Positions 26,636 to 36,813 of a stretch of 64,000 nt of DNA are shown here, one piece after another (positions within the stretch are counted from its first letter, which is position 1; each line of letters begins with the position of its first letter). The translations under genes and the position numbers were made by a program. Source of the DNA: Mycobacterium paraense (GTDB taxonomy: Bacteria; Actinomycetota; Actinomycetes; Mycobacteriales; Mycobacteriaceae). Where the stretch lies: positions 1-64,000 of the forward strand of contig NZ_LQPM01000003.1 in the NCBI RefSeq assembly GCF_002101815.1, in the 5' to 3' direction. The notes beneath the pieces are model-generated. The model was given only the letters and a program-made list of their open reading frames with translations. It did no database searches and had not been told where the DNA came from.

Positions 26636-28317
26636 CCACCGCGGGGCACGTCGACCACGGCAAGTCGACCTTGCTGCACCGGCTCACCGGGATGTGGCCG
26701 GACCGGCTGGCCGAGGAGCAACGCCGGGGCCTGACCATCGATCTGGGCTTCGCCTGGACCGACATCGGCAGGCGTCAGCTGGCGTTCGTCGACGTGCCGG
26801 GCCACGAGCGGTTCGTGGCCAACATGCTGGCCGGGGTGGGCGCCGTCCCGGCCGTCGTGTTCGTGGTCGCCGCCACCGAGGGCTGGATGGCGCAGTCCGA
26901 AGAGCACCTGGCGGCGCTGGACGCCCTCGGGGTGCGCCACGGGCTGGTGGTGATCAGCAAGGCCGACCTCGCCGACCCCGGACCGGCCGTCGCGCAGGTG
27001 TCCGAGCGGTTCGCCGCGACGTCGCTCGGCGGCGTCCCCGTCGCGATCGGCACCGACCTCGATGCGGTGCGGGCGGAGCTGCTGGCGCTGACCGAGCGGC
27101 TACCGCCCCCCGACCCCGGCGCCGACGTGCGGTTGTGGGTCGACCGGAGCTTCAGCGTCCGCGGCGCGGGCACGGTCGTGACCGGCACGCTGGGCGCCGG
27201 CACGGTGCGGGTGGGCGACGAGCTGGAGGTCGCCGGGCGGCGCGTCACCGTCCGCGGGCTGCAGTCGCTGGGCCGCGGTGCGGACGCGATGGGCCCGGTC
27301 TCGCGGGTCGCGCTCAACCTGCGCGGCGTGGACCGCCACGACATCGGACGCGGCGATGCCGTTCGGACGCCGGGCGTTTGGCTGGAGACCGCGGAGATCG
27401 ACGTCGGCCTGCGGTCGCCGGACGCCTTGCACCGCCAGCTCGTCCTGCACATCGGGTCCGCCGCGGTGCCTGTTCAGGTGCGCCCGCTGGGCACGGCCGC
27501 CGCGCGGCTGCGGCTGGCGAAACCGCTGCCGTTGCGCGTCTCCGATGTCGGGCTGCTGCGCGATCCCGGCGAGCACCGGATCGCGGCGGGCGTCGAAGTC
27601 CTCGACGTCCACCCGCCCGGGCTGCGCCGACGGGGCGCGGCCCGCGACCGCGCCGCCGAGCTGGCAACCGGCGGTGCGCACCCGCCCGACTGCGCGCGGG
27701 CGGCCGACCTGCGTGCCATGGGCCTGCCGCTTTCCGGTGTTCGGGTGGGCGACTGGGTCGTGGACCCGGGGTGGTGGGCCGAGCGCCGCGAGGGCGCGAC
27801 CGCGGCGGTACGGCGCTGGGCGGACCAGCACGACATCGCGGCGGGGATGCCGCTGGAGGCGCTGCGCCAGCGTGCCGGGCTCCCCGCGGCCGAACTGCTG
27901 GCGCCGCTGCTGGCCGGCACCGGCCTCGAGGTGATCGACGGGTTGGTCCGCGCGCCCGGCGCGGGCCTGCCGCCCCGCGTCGACAAGGGCGTGCGCGCGA
28001 TCGAGGAGTGGCTGGCCGCCGAGCCCTTCCGCGCGCCCGAGGCCGACGAGCTGGCCGACCTGAAGCTCGGGCCCCGCGAGCTGGCCGCGGCGGTGCGCGC
28101 CGGCCGGCTGACCCGGATCGCCGACGGTGTCGTGCTGGGACCCGGCGCGCTGGACCGAGCGGCCGCGGTCCTCGCCGCGCTGCCCCAACCGTTCACCGTG
28201 AGCGAGGCGCGCCGCGCGCTCGGCACCACCCGTCGGGTCGCCGTGCCATTGCTGGAGCGACTCGACGCGCAACGCGTCACGCGGCGCGGCGGGGACGGCA
28301 CCCGGACGGTCGTCTGA
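26623..28317 (+). CDS. selB: Selenocysteine-specific elongation factor SelB
   Basis: A 564-aa translation GTPase. The G motifs are GHVDHGKST near the N-terminus, DVPGHE and SKADLAD. EF-Tu-like beta barrels follow (RSFSVRGAGTVVTGTLGAG), and the last 200 or so residues form winged-helix domains that bind SECIS RNA. The frame is open far upstream over selA; the GTG at 26623 was chosen because it gives the exact EF-type N-terminus FVLATAGHVDHGKS and a 13-bp overlap with selA. It is slightly shorter than E. coli SelB. Confidence 0.94.
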   Translation: MFVLATAGHVDHGKSTLLHRLTGMWPDRLAEEQRRGLTIDLGFAWTDIGRRQLAFVDVPGHERFVANMLAGVGAVPAVVFVVAATEGWMAQSEEHLAALDALGVRHGLVVISKADLADPGPAVAQVSERFAATSLGGVPVAIGTDLDAVRAELLALTERLPPPDPGADVRLWVDRSFSVRGAGTVVTGTLGAGTVRVGDELEVAGRRVTVRGLQSLGRGADAMGPVSRVALNLRGVDRHDIGRGDAVRTPGVWLETAEIDVGLRSPDALHRQLVLHIGSAAVPVQVRPLGTAAARLRLAKPLPLRVSDVGLLRDPGEHRIAAGVEVLDVHPPGLRRRGAARDRAAELATGGAHPPDCARAADLRAMGLPLSGVRVGDWVVDPGWWAERREGATAAVRRWADQHDIAAGMPLEALRQRAGLPAAELLAPLLAGTGLEVIDGLVRAPGAGLPPRVDKGVRAIEEWLAAEPFRAPEADELADLKLGPRELAAAVRAGRLTRIADGVVLGPGALDRAAAVLAALPQPFTVSEARRALGTTRRVAVPLLERLDAQRVTRRGGDGTRTVV

Positions 28318-28379
28318 CCGGCCCGTGCTCGGTTCCCGCGCGAAAGACGTTGCGGTGGAACCGGTTCCGGATCAGCGGC

Positions 28380-28844
28380 CTACAGTCGCTCCTTCACCGC
28401 CGCCGACAGCCGCGCGCCGTCGGCCTTGCCGGCCGCGATCGCGGTGGCCGCCTTCATCACCAGCCCCATCTGCTTCATGCCCGGCCGCTCGCCGATCTCC
28501 TCGGCGACCTGCGCGATCGCGGTGTCGGCGACGTCGGCCAGCTCGGCCTCGGTGAGCGGGGTGGGCAGGTACTCGTCGATGATCCGCGCCTCGGCGTGTT
28601 CGCTGGCGGCGAGCTCACCGCGACCGTTTTGGGTGTAAATCTCGGCGGCCTCACCGCGCTTCCGCGATTCCCTGGCCAACACCTTGATGACGTCGTCGTC
28701 GGAAAGCTCGCGCGCCTGCTTGCCGGAGACCTCCTCGGTCTGGATCGCGGCCAGCAGCATGCGCAGCGTCGCGGTTCGCAACTTGTCCTGGGACTTCATC
28801 GCCTGGGTGAGGTCGGCCCGCAGCCGGGATTTCAGTTCCGCCAT
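28380..28844 (-). CDS. GatB/YqeY domain protein (Rv3688c-like)
   Basis: A 154-aa protein made of a YqeY domain, related to the tRNA-binding tail of GatB. The N-terminal helix is AELKSRLRADLTQAMK and the C-terminal block is MKQMGLVMKAATA. Length and position match Rv3688c. The family is widespread and its role is unknown; a link to tRNA metabolism is suspected. It is convergent with selB and marks the return to the core gene order. Confidence 0.88.
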   Translation of the reverse strand: MAELKSRLRADLTQAMKSQDKLRTATLRMLLAAIQTEEVSGKQARELSDDDVIKVLARESRKRGEAAEIYTQNGRGELAASEHAEARIIDEYLPTPLTEAELADVADTAIAQVAEEIGERPGMKQMGLVMKAATAIAAGKADGARLSAAVKERL

Positions 28845-28915
28845 GCCTGAGACGCTACGCGCCGGGGCAGCGGTCAAGATTGTGAAATGCCCGGACCGCC
28901 GACAGGATGGAGCCC

Positions 28916-28972
28916 ATGACGAACGACTGGCCCGGTTGCGAAGGTGGCTGCGAAGGCCTCAGCACACGGTGA
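28916..28972 (+). other. 18-codon leader ORF overlapping the Rv3689-like start
   Basis: ATG at 28916 opens an 18-codon frame (MTNDWPGCEGGCEGLSTR) whose TGA overlaps the GTG start of the next gene (GTGA). GGATGGAG lies just upstream. It could be a short regulatory leader peptide with two Cys codons, or a remnant of the gene's original N-terminus. Confidence 0.35.
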
Positions 28973-30183
28973 ACGCGCCGCCGCCCGGTTATCCGGTTGT
29001 TCCCCCCGCCTACGGGCCCCCGCCGGCCTATGGCCCCCCGCCCGGCTACGGCGCCGCGCCCGGCTACGGCCCGCCACCGAGCTATGTCCCGCCACCCGGT
29101 TACGGCCCGCCGCCGGGGTATGGCCCGCCGCCCGGTTACGGTCCGCCGCCGGGGTATGGCCCGCCGCCCGGTTACGGGGCGCCCTACGGTCCGCCGCAGT
29201 TGGTGCCCGGGGCGATCAAACCCGGGATCATCCCGCTGCGCCCGCTGACGCTCAGCGACATCTTCAACGGCGCGGTCGGCTACGTCCGGGCCAACCCTCG
29301 GGCCACGCTGGGGCTGACCGCGATGGTGGTCGTGCTCATGCAGCTGATCTCCCTGGCGGCGACGTTCGGCCCGCTGGCCGCCTACGGCAGGATCACGATC
29401 GCGCGCTCCAACGAGCTGAGCGGCGGCATCGTCGGCGCCTGGATGGCGTCGATGGCCGCCGGAATGCTGGTCACCTGGCTCGGCGGCATGCTGCTGTCCG
29501 GCATGCTGACCGTCATCGTCGGCCGGGCGGTGTTCGGATCGCCGATCACGATCGGTGAAACCTGGCTCAAGATCCGGGGGCGCCTGATCCCGTTACTCGG
29601 GCTGGCGCTGCTGGAAGCCGCCGTGCTGGCGGTCCTTTTCGGGCTGGTGGCCGTCGCCATCGCGTTGTTGGCCGTGGCCGGCGGCCCGGCGCCCGCGGTG
29701 CTGCTGGGGCTGCCGCTGGTGCTCATCGTGATCGCGTTGCTGGTCTACCTCTACACCGTGGTGCTGTTCGCGCCCGTACTGATCGTCCTGGAGCGGCTGC
29801 CCGTCTTCGAGGCGGTCACCCGATCGTTCGCGTTGGTGCGCAACGGCTTTTGGCGGGTGTTGGGCATCCGGACCCTGACGTTCATCGTGGCGTCCTTCAT
29901 CGGCAACGCCGTCGCGGCGCCGTTCGCCATCGGCGGCCAGGTCCTGCTCGCCGCCATGACCCCGTCCACGGGCGGCCTGCTGCTGAGCACCGCGATCGCC
30001 GCCGTCGGGACGGCGATCGGCCAGATCATCACCGCGCCGTTCAACGCCGGTGTGATCGTGCTGCTCTACACCGACCGCCGGATGCGGGCCGAGGCGTTCG
30101 ACCTGGTGCTGCAGAGCGGCGCCGCCGGCGGGCCGTACGCGGCCGAGTCCACCGACAACCTATGGCTGACCCGACCGGTATAA
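28969..30183 (+). CDS. Pro-rich membrane protein (Rv3689-like)
   Basis: A 404-aa protein. Residues 1-75 are a disordered Pro/Gly/Tyr segment made of PPPGYG repeats. Six or so transmembrane helices follow, in the pattern of glycerophosphodiester phosphodiesterase membrane-domain proteins (IPLRPLTLSDIFNGAVGY at the start, LPVFEAVTRSFALVRNGFWRVLG later). Function is unknown. It leads an operon of membrane proteins with MoxR and DUF58 downstream. The GTG at 28969 was chosen because upstream codons run over the YqeY promoter region and look non-coding. Confidence 0.75.
   Translation: MNAPPPGYPVVPPAYGPPPAYGPPPGYGAAPGYGPPPSYVPPPGYGPPPGYGPPPGYGPPPGYGPPPGYGAPYGPPQLVPGAIKPGIIPLRPLTLSDIFNGAVGYVRANPRATLGLTAMVVVLMQLISLAATFGPLAAYGRITIARSNELSGGIVGAWMASMAAGMLVTWLGGMLLSGMLTVIVGRAVFGSPITIGETWLKIRGRLIPLLGLALLEAAVLAVLFGLVAVAIALLAVAGGPAPAVLLGLPLVLIVIALLVYLYTVVLFAPVLIVLERLPVFEAVTRSFALVRNGFWRVLGIRTLTFIVASFIGNAVAAPFAIGGQVLLAAMTPSTGGLLLSTAIAAVGTAIGQIITAPFNAGVIVLLYTDRRMRAEAFDLVLQSGAAGGPYAAESTDNLWLTRPV
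29004..29190 (+). repeat. Coding tandem repeat, PPPGYG units
   Basis: Eight or more 18-bp units encoding PPPGYG-like hexapeptides lie in the 5' end of the Rv3689-like gene. They are prone to length variation by slippage while keeping frame. Confidence 0.75.
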
Positions 30184-30196
30184 GGACCCACTGACC

Positions 30197-30850
30197 GTGC
30201 CTTCCATCGACATCGACCGCGATGCCGCCCATCAGGCCGCACAGATCGAGCTGAACAAACCGATCTACTCCCAGGGTTCCGCGGCCCGGCAATTCGCCGA
30301 GTGGCTCAACGAACAGTTGTACCGGCTGCTCGAAAAAACCGCGAAGATACCGGGCGGATGGTTCACCACCACCGTGCTCCTCATCCTGCTGGCGGTAGCG
30401 GTGGTGGTCGGCATCCACATCGCGCGACGCACCATGCGCACCAACCGCGGGGGCGATTACCTGCTGTTCGAGGCCGCCCAACTCACCGCCGCCCAGCATC
30501 GTGCCACCGCCGAAAGCTATGCGGCAGAGGGGAATTGGTCGGCCGCGATCCGGCACCGGCTGCGCGCCGTCGCGCGGCAGCTCGAGGAGACCGGCGTGCT
30601 GGAGCCGGCCCCCGGACGCACCGCCAACGAGCTCGGCCGAGATGCCGGCGGGGCGCTCCCCCACCTGGCCGACGAATTATCCCGGGCGGCTACGGCATTC
30701 AACGACGTGACGTATGGCGAGCAGCCCGGGACCGAGGCCGCCTACCGGATGATCACCGACCTCGACGATCATCTGCGGTCCCGCGCACCGGCTACCCCGG
30801 CGATGGCCGGCCGGCCCGCCGCTTCCGAAGCATGGGCGCACGTCCGGTGA
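30197..30850 (+). CDS. DUF4129 domain membrane protein (Rv3690-like)
   Basis: A 217-aa protein. An N-terminal soluble segment is followed by one transmembrane helix (about 57-75) and a cytoplasmic helical DUF4129 domain (YAAEGNWSAAIRHRLRAVARQLEETG, with the conserved TANEL motif). Such proteins occur with MoxR, DUF4350 and DUF58 genes, as here. GTG start, 13 bp after the previous gene, with the next start overlapping its stop. Confidence 0.8.
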   Translation: MPSIDIDRDAAHQAAQIELNKPIYSQGSAARQFAEWLNEQLYRLLEKTAKIPGGWFTTTVLLILLAVAVVVGIHIARRTMRTNRGGDYLLFEAAQLTAAQHRATAESYAAEGNWSAAIRHRLRAVARQLEETGVLEPAPGRTANELGRDAGGALPHLADELSRAATAFNDVTYGEQPGTEAAYRMITDLDDHLRSRAPATPAMAGRPAASEAWAHVR

Positions 30851-32000
30851 CGGCCACCGTCGCGGCGCGTCCGGCGGCCGGGTCCGCGAAGCCGGCACGG
30901 CGCTGGGGACCGTGGGCCTGGGCGGTTCTCACCATCGTGGTGCTGGCCGCCATCGCCGGCCTCGGCGCCTACCTGACCGCGCCGCGGCCCGGCGACCGGA
31001 TGGACCCGGAATCGACGTTGCCCGACGGGGCGCGGGCGCTGGTGACGCTGCTGCGCGACGGCGGCGTCGAGGTCGTGGTCGCCGACACCATCGCCGACGT
31101 CGAACGCGCCGCCCGGCCCGGCACGCAGATCCTGGTGGCACAGAGCCAATTCCTCAGCGACGCCACGCTGTTGGATCGGCTGGCGAAGGTACCCGGCGAC
31201 CTGCTGCTGGTGGAACCGACGGCACGCACCCGTGAGGCGCTGATGCCGGGCGTGCGCAAATCGGTCGGGAGCATTTCCTTCGACAGCAACCCGAATTGCA
31301 CGCTGCGCGAGGCCAATCGCGCCGGGAGCGCTCGGTTCGGGCCGAGCGACACGTACCAGGCCACCGACGCCCGCGCCATGACCAGCTGCTACGACGGGGT
31401 GCTGATCCGCTACCGGGACAACGGGCGGACCGTCACGGCCGTCGGCAACACCGACTTCATGACCAACGGGGGCCTGTTGCAGGCGGGCAACGCCGCGCTG
31501 GCGATGAACCTCGCGGGCGGCCGGCCCCGCCTCGTCTGGTACGCGCCGCACCGCGTCGAGGGTGAAACATCCGCGCCGTCTTCGGTTTTCGATCTGATCC
31601 CGGAGAACGTCACCTGGATCGTGTGGCAGCTGTGCCTGGTCGTCCTGCTGGTGGCCCTGTGGAAGGGCCGCCGGCCCGGGCCGCTGGTGGCCGAAGAGTT
31701 GCCGGTCGTGGTGCGAGCCTCGGAGACCGTCGAGGGCCGCGGCCGGCTCTACCGCTCGCGGCGGGCCCGCGATCGCGCCGCCGCCGCCCTGCGCACCGCG
31801 ACCGTGCAGCGGTTGCTGCCCCGCCTGGGCCTCGGCCCCGGCGCGCCGGTACCGGCGGTGGTCGCGACCGTGGCCCAACGCACCGGCGCCGACCCGGGAT
31901 TCGTCTCCTACCACCTGTTCGGGCCACCCCCGGCCACCGACCAGGACCTGTTACACCTCGCCCGTGCGCTCGACGACATCGAAAGGCAGGTCACCCACAC

Positions 32001-32004
<4 letters not shown>
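30847..32004 (+). CDS. DUF4350 domain membrane protein (Rv3691-like)
   Basis: A 385-aa protein. A transmembrane helix at about 25-45 precedes an extracytoplasmic-type DUF4350 domain (ESTLPDGARALVTLLRDGGVEV, then QILVAQSQFL). A second helix (WIVWQLCLVVLLVALW) is near residue 265, followed by a basic cytoplasmic tail. The GTG at 30847 overlaps the previous stop; an ATG 15 nt upstream is an alternative. It belongs to the same operon as moxR2. Confidence 0.8.
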
Positions 32005-32977
<973 letters not shown>

Positions 32978-32978
<1 letters not shown>

Positions 32979-34300
32979 TGATCCTGACCGGACGCACCGG
33001 GCTGGTGGCGCTGATCTGCGTCCTACCCATCGCGGCAGCGCCTTGGCCCGCAAGGGCTTTCGTCGTCCTGCTACTCGCTCTGTGCGCGGTCGTCATCGCC
33101 GATGCGGCGCTGGCGGCCAGCCCCCGCGGACTGCGCTATGCCCGGTCGCCGGACTGCTCGGCGCGACTCGCGCAGCAGGTCGACATGGACCTGGTGATTC
33201 ACAACGACGGCCGCCGCCGGTTCCGCGGCCAGGTGCGCGACGCCTGGCCGCCCAGCGCGCGCGCCGAACCACGCAGTCATGCCGTGAGCATCGCCGCCGG
33301 GGAACAACAGCGGGTCCAGTCGCGGCTGCGGCCGGTTCGTCGGGGCGATCAGCGCGCGGCGCTGGTCACCGCGCGGTCGGTCGGGCCGCTGGGCCTGGCG
33401 GGGCGGCAGGGTTCGCAGGCGGTGCCCGGTCAGGTCCGGGTGCTGCCGCCGTTCCTGTCGCGCAAGCACCTGCCGTCGCGGCTGGCCAAGCTGCGCGAGA
33501 TCGACGGCCTCCTGCCGACGCTGATACGCGGGCAGGGCACCGAATTCGATTCGCTGCGTGAGTATGTCGTCGGCGACGACGTGCGGTCGATCGACTGGCG
33601 CGCGACGGCGCGCCGCTCCGACGTCGTGGTCCGCACGTGGCGGCCCGAACGCGATCGGCGCGTGGTCATCGTGCTCGACACCGGACGCACGGCTGCGGGA
33701 CGCGTCGGCGTCGACCCGACGTCCGCCGATCCGGCGGGTTGGCCCCGGCTGGACTGGTCGATGGACGCCGCGTTGCTGCTGGCCGCGCTCGCATCCCGGG
33801 CCGGCGACCACGTCGACTTCCTCGCCCACGACCGGGTGAGCCGCGCCGCAGTGTTCGGCGCGTCGCGCACCGAGCTGCTCGCCCAGCTGGTCGAGGCGAT
33901 GGCCCCGCTGCAGCCCGCACTGATCGAACCCGATTGGCGCGCAATGGTTGCCGCCGTGCTGCGGCGCACCAGGCGCCGTTCGCTGGTGGTACTGCTGACC
34001 GACCTCAACGCGACCGCGCTGGACGAGGGGCTGGTGCCGGTGCTGCCCCAGCTGTCGGCCAAACACCACGTGATGATCGCCGCGGTCGGCGATCCCCGCG
34101 TCGACCAGATGGCGGCCGGGCGCTCGGACGCGGCGACCGTGTACGACGCGGCGGCCGCCGAACGCTCCCGCAACGACCGGCGCGCGATCGCCAGCCGGCT
34201 GCGCCACAGCGGGGTGGAGGTCGTCGACGCGCCACCCGCCGAGATCGCGCCCGCGCTGGCCGACCACTACCTGGCGATGAAAGCGACCGGCCGGCTTTAG
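32978..34300 (+). CDS. DUF58 (von Willebrand-like) membrane protein (Rv3693-like)
   Basis: A 440-aa protein. Two N-terminal hydrophobic helices are followed by the DUF58 core (EFDSLREYVVGDDVRSIDWRATAR at about 188-211) and a von Willebrand A-like part with VIVLDTGRT. It is the usual partner of MoxR ATPases, probably recruiting substrate proteins. The GTG overlaps the last base of moxR2. Confidence 0.87.
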
Positions 34301-34318
34301 CTTTCGGCCCGAGGCGGC

Positions 34319-35311
34319 CTAGCCGGTCGGGACGACGTCCGGCGCGTCCTCGACGTCGCCGGTCTCGCCGGCCCTGGCCGCGCGGCGACCGAAGTACACG
34401 ATGTAGGACAGGAACGCCGCCTCGGCGATCACCCCGATGCCCACCCGGACGAACGTCGGCAACGGGGACGGCGTCACCAGGGCTTCGATCAAACCCGAGA
34501 CCAGCAGCACCGCCACCAGCCCGACGGCGACCGAGACGACGCCGCGGCCCTGCTCGGCGAGGACCTGCCCACGCGGCCGGTCCCCGGGCGAAATCACCGA
34601 CCACCCCAATCGCATCCCCGTCGCCCCGGCCAGGAACACCGCCGTCAGCTCCAGCAGCCCGTGCGGGGCCAGCAGCCCCAACAGGATGCCGCCCTTGCCG
34701 GCCTGGAACATCAGGCCCGCGATCAGCCCCAGGTTCGCGGCGTTGTTGAACAGGATGATCGGGATCGGCAGCCCCAACACGACCGACATGGCGATGCACT
34801 GGGCCGAAACCCAGGAGTTGTTGACCCAAACCTGCAGGGCGAACGCCGCGGCGGGGTGGTCGCTGTAGTACGACGCCACATCGTGGTTTACCAATTCGTC
34901 TATGTCACTTGGCGTTCCGAGGGCCGACTGCACCTCCGGGTTGACGGCCACCCAGATCGCGATGACCACCACGACGGCGAAGAACGCGGCCGCGGTGCCC
35001 ACCCACCACCGCCACGTGCGGTACGCGACGACCGGGAACGACACCGTCCAGAACCGGGCGAACGTCCTGCTCAGCGGCGCGTGGGCGCCGGTCACCACCG
35101 ACCGGGCCCGCGCGATCAGGCTGGAGAGCCGACCGATCAGCAGCGAATCCGAGGACGACGACCGCAGCATCGACAGGTGCGTGGACACCCGCTGGTAGAG
35201 CTCGACGAGCTCGTCGACCTCGGCGCCGGTCAGGGATCGGCGCCGTTTGACCAATTGGTCGAGCCGGTCCCACGTTGCGCGATGGGTCAGCACGAATGCG
35301 TCGACGTCCAC
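34319..35311 (-). CDS. SpoIIM family membrane protein (Rv3694c-like)
   Basis: A 330-aa stage II sporulation protein M family member. An N-terminal cytoplasmic helical segment (about 1-90) precedes five or six transmembrane helices containing FNNAANLGLIAGLMFQAGKGG and LAPHGLLELTAVFLAGA. In non-sporulating bacteria the family accompanies RDD proteins and MoxR clusters; its role is unknown. It is divergent from the RDD gene, 36 bp apart. Confidence 0.87.
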   Translation of the reverse strand: MDVDAFVLTHRATWDRLDQLVKRRRSLTGAEVDELVELYQRVSTHLSMLRSSSSDSLLIGRLSSLIARARSVVTGAHAPLSRTFARFWTVSFPVVAYRTWRWWVGTAAAFFAVVVVIAIWVAVNPEVQSALGTPSDIDELVNHDVASYYSDHPAAAFALQVWVNNSWVSAQCIAMSVVLGLPIPIILFNNAANLGLIAGLMFQAGKGGILLGLLAPHGLLELTAVFLAGATGMRLGWSVISPGDRPRGQVLAEQGRGVVSVAVGLVAVLLVSGLIEALVTPSPLPTFVRVGIGVIAEAAFLSYIVYFGRRAARAGETGDVEDAPDVVPTG

Positions 35312-35347
35312 GCTGCGCAGCCTAATCGCCCTGTACCGTTCGGTGTT

Positions 35348-36223
35348 ATGTCGGAGGTCGTCACCGGGGATGCCGTGGTGCTCGATGTGCAGATCGCCCA
35401 GTTGCCGGTGCGGGCGGTGGGTGCGCTGATCGACATCGCGGTGATCTTCGTGGGCTATGTGCTCGGCCTGATGCTGTGGGCGGCCACCCTCACTCAGTTC
35501 GACAGCGCCCTGAGCGCCGCGATCCTGCTCATCTTCACGGTCCTGGTGATCGTCGGTTATCCGCTGCTGTTCGAAACCGCCACCCGTGGGCGATCGGTCG
35601 GCAAGATCGTGATGGGCCTGCGCGTGGTGTCCGACGACGGCGGCCCAGAACGCTTCCGCCAGGCGCTGTTTCGCGCGCTGGCGTCCGTGGTCGAGATTTG
35701 GATGCTCGCGGGAAGCCCCGCCGTTATCTGCAGCCTGTTGTCCCCGAAGGCCAAGCGCATCGGCGACGTCTTCGCCGGCACGGTGGTGATCAGTGAACGC
35801 GGGCCTCGCTCCGACCCGCCGCCCGTGATGCCGCCGTCGCTGGCGTGGTGGGCGGCCTCATTGCAGTTGTCGGGCCTGGATGGCGGCCAGGCCGAGGTCG
35901 CGCGCCAATTCCTTTCCCGCGCACCACAACTCGACCGCCAGTTACGCCAGCAGATGGCGTACCGAATCGCCGGTGACGTCGTGTCGCGCATCGCCCCGCC
36001 ACCGCCGCCCGGCGCCCCGCCGGAGCTGGTGCTGGCCGCGGTGCTCGCCGAGCGGCACCGGCGCGAGCTGGCGCGGCTCCGCCCCGCGATGCCCCCGGCC
36101 GGGCCGTGGCCCCAACAGCGTCCGCCCGGCTGGCCCCCTGCGCCACCGGCGGGCGCGCCCTGGCCGCAACCGGGCCCGGCGACGCCAGGTGCGCAACCGG
36201 GTGGCTTCGCCCCGCCGGTCTAG
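35348..36223 (+). CDS. RDD family membrane protein (Rv3695-like)
   Basis: A 291-aa protein with an RDD domain (about 15-160): the Arg in VRAVGALIDIAV, the GRSVGKIVMGLRVV segment and the C-terminal KRIGDVFAGTVV. The C-terminal part (about 160-291) is a soluble helical region ending in a Pro-rich tail. Function is unknown. The stop overlaps the convergent small membrane gene by 4 bp. Confidence 0.85.
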   Translation: MSEVVTGDAVVLDVQIAQLPVRAVGALIDIAVIFVGYVLGLMLWAATLTQFDSALSAAILLIFTVLVIVGYPLLFETATRGRSVGKIVMGLRVVSDDGGPERFRQALFRALASVVEIWMLAGSPAVICSLLSPKAKRIGDVFAGTVVISERGPRSDPPPVMPPSLAWWAASLQLSGLDGGQAEVARQFLSRAPQLDRQLRQQMAYRIAGDVVSRIAPPPPPGAPPELVLAAVLAERHRRELARLRPAMPPAGPWPQQRPPGWPPAPPAGAPWPQPGPATPGAQPGGFAPPV

Positions 36224-36609
36224 CCGGACACGGCCGCCGCCATCAGGGCGACGTCGAGGATCAGGAGCGCCCAGCCGACCAGCGGGACCGCGATGCCCCC
36301 GCGGCGCTTAGCGGTGAAGAACGAGATGACGATGACGACGAAGGCCACGACGGGCGCGCCGTAGAACGCGACACCGAAGTCGATGCCGCCGCGGCCCAGG
36401 TTCTGGCACGTGCGCTCGCTGCACCCGTCGGTGCTCATCACCGCGCCGAGCGCGAAGAGCATCACGATGGCCGCGGCGGGCACCGTCGCCAGCGCCAGCC
36501 CCCAGTTGACCCAAGGCCACGCATTGCGGCCGCGGCCGCGGTCGCCCGGCGGGGCCTCGGCCACGCTTCGGGCTTCGCCGCCGACGGTCACGTTGTTGTC
36601 AGCGTCCAT
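36220..36609 (-). CDS. Small three-helix membrane protein
   Basis: A 129-aa protein. A polar N-terminus (about 1-33) precedes three hydrophobic helices with two Cys in the loop STDGCSERTCQNLG between the first and second, possibly a disulfide on the outer face. No named family is recognised. It is convergent with the RDD gene and divergent from the PadR regulator across about 200 bp. Confidence 0.7.
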   Translation of the reverse strand: MDADNNVTVGGEARSVAEAPPGDRGRGRNAWPWVNWGLALATVPAAAIVMLFALGAVMSTDGCSERTCQNLGRGGIDFGVAFYGAPVVAFVVIVISFFTAKRRGGIAVPLVGWALLILDVALMAAAVSG

Positions 36610-36716
36610 CCCACTGTTCCTACCCGCGGTCCGTGGGAGGCAAACCGCGCGAGGGCGGCGACCTCGATTTCTCTTCCCGCAGGTCAGGCGGCTGCGGAGG
36701 CCACGCACCGGGTTGT

Positions 36717-36770
36717 TTCGGAATATCTTGTTGCATCGCGTTAGTTTCCGATATATCGTGATACTCCGAA
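36717..36770. promoter_or_regulatory. Palindromic operator upstream of the PadR gene
   Basis: An outer inverted repeat, TTCGGAATATC (36717-36727) and GATACTCCGAA (36760-36770), encloses a perfect palindrome CGATATATCG (36749-36758). Next to it lies TATCGTGATA (36754-36763). PadR regulators bind such AT-rich dyads, so autoregulation is likely. Confidence 0.6.
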
Positions 36771-36813
36771 GCGCACGACCGGTGCGCTTCCCCACAACGT
36801 AAGGACTAGCAAC

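Noticed and set aside
29004..29190. CRISPR-like array from regularly spaced repeats
   Set aside because: The repeats are contiguous 18-bp in-frame coding units (PPPGYG) without unique spacers. The repeats in the PE and PadR genes are likewise coding.
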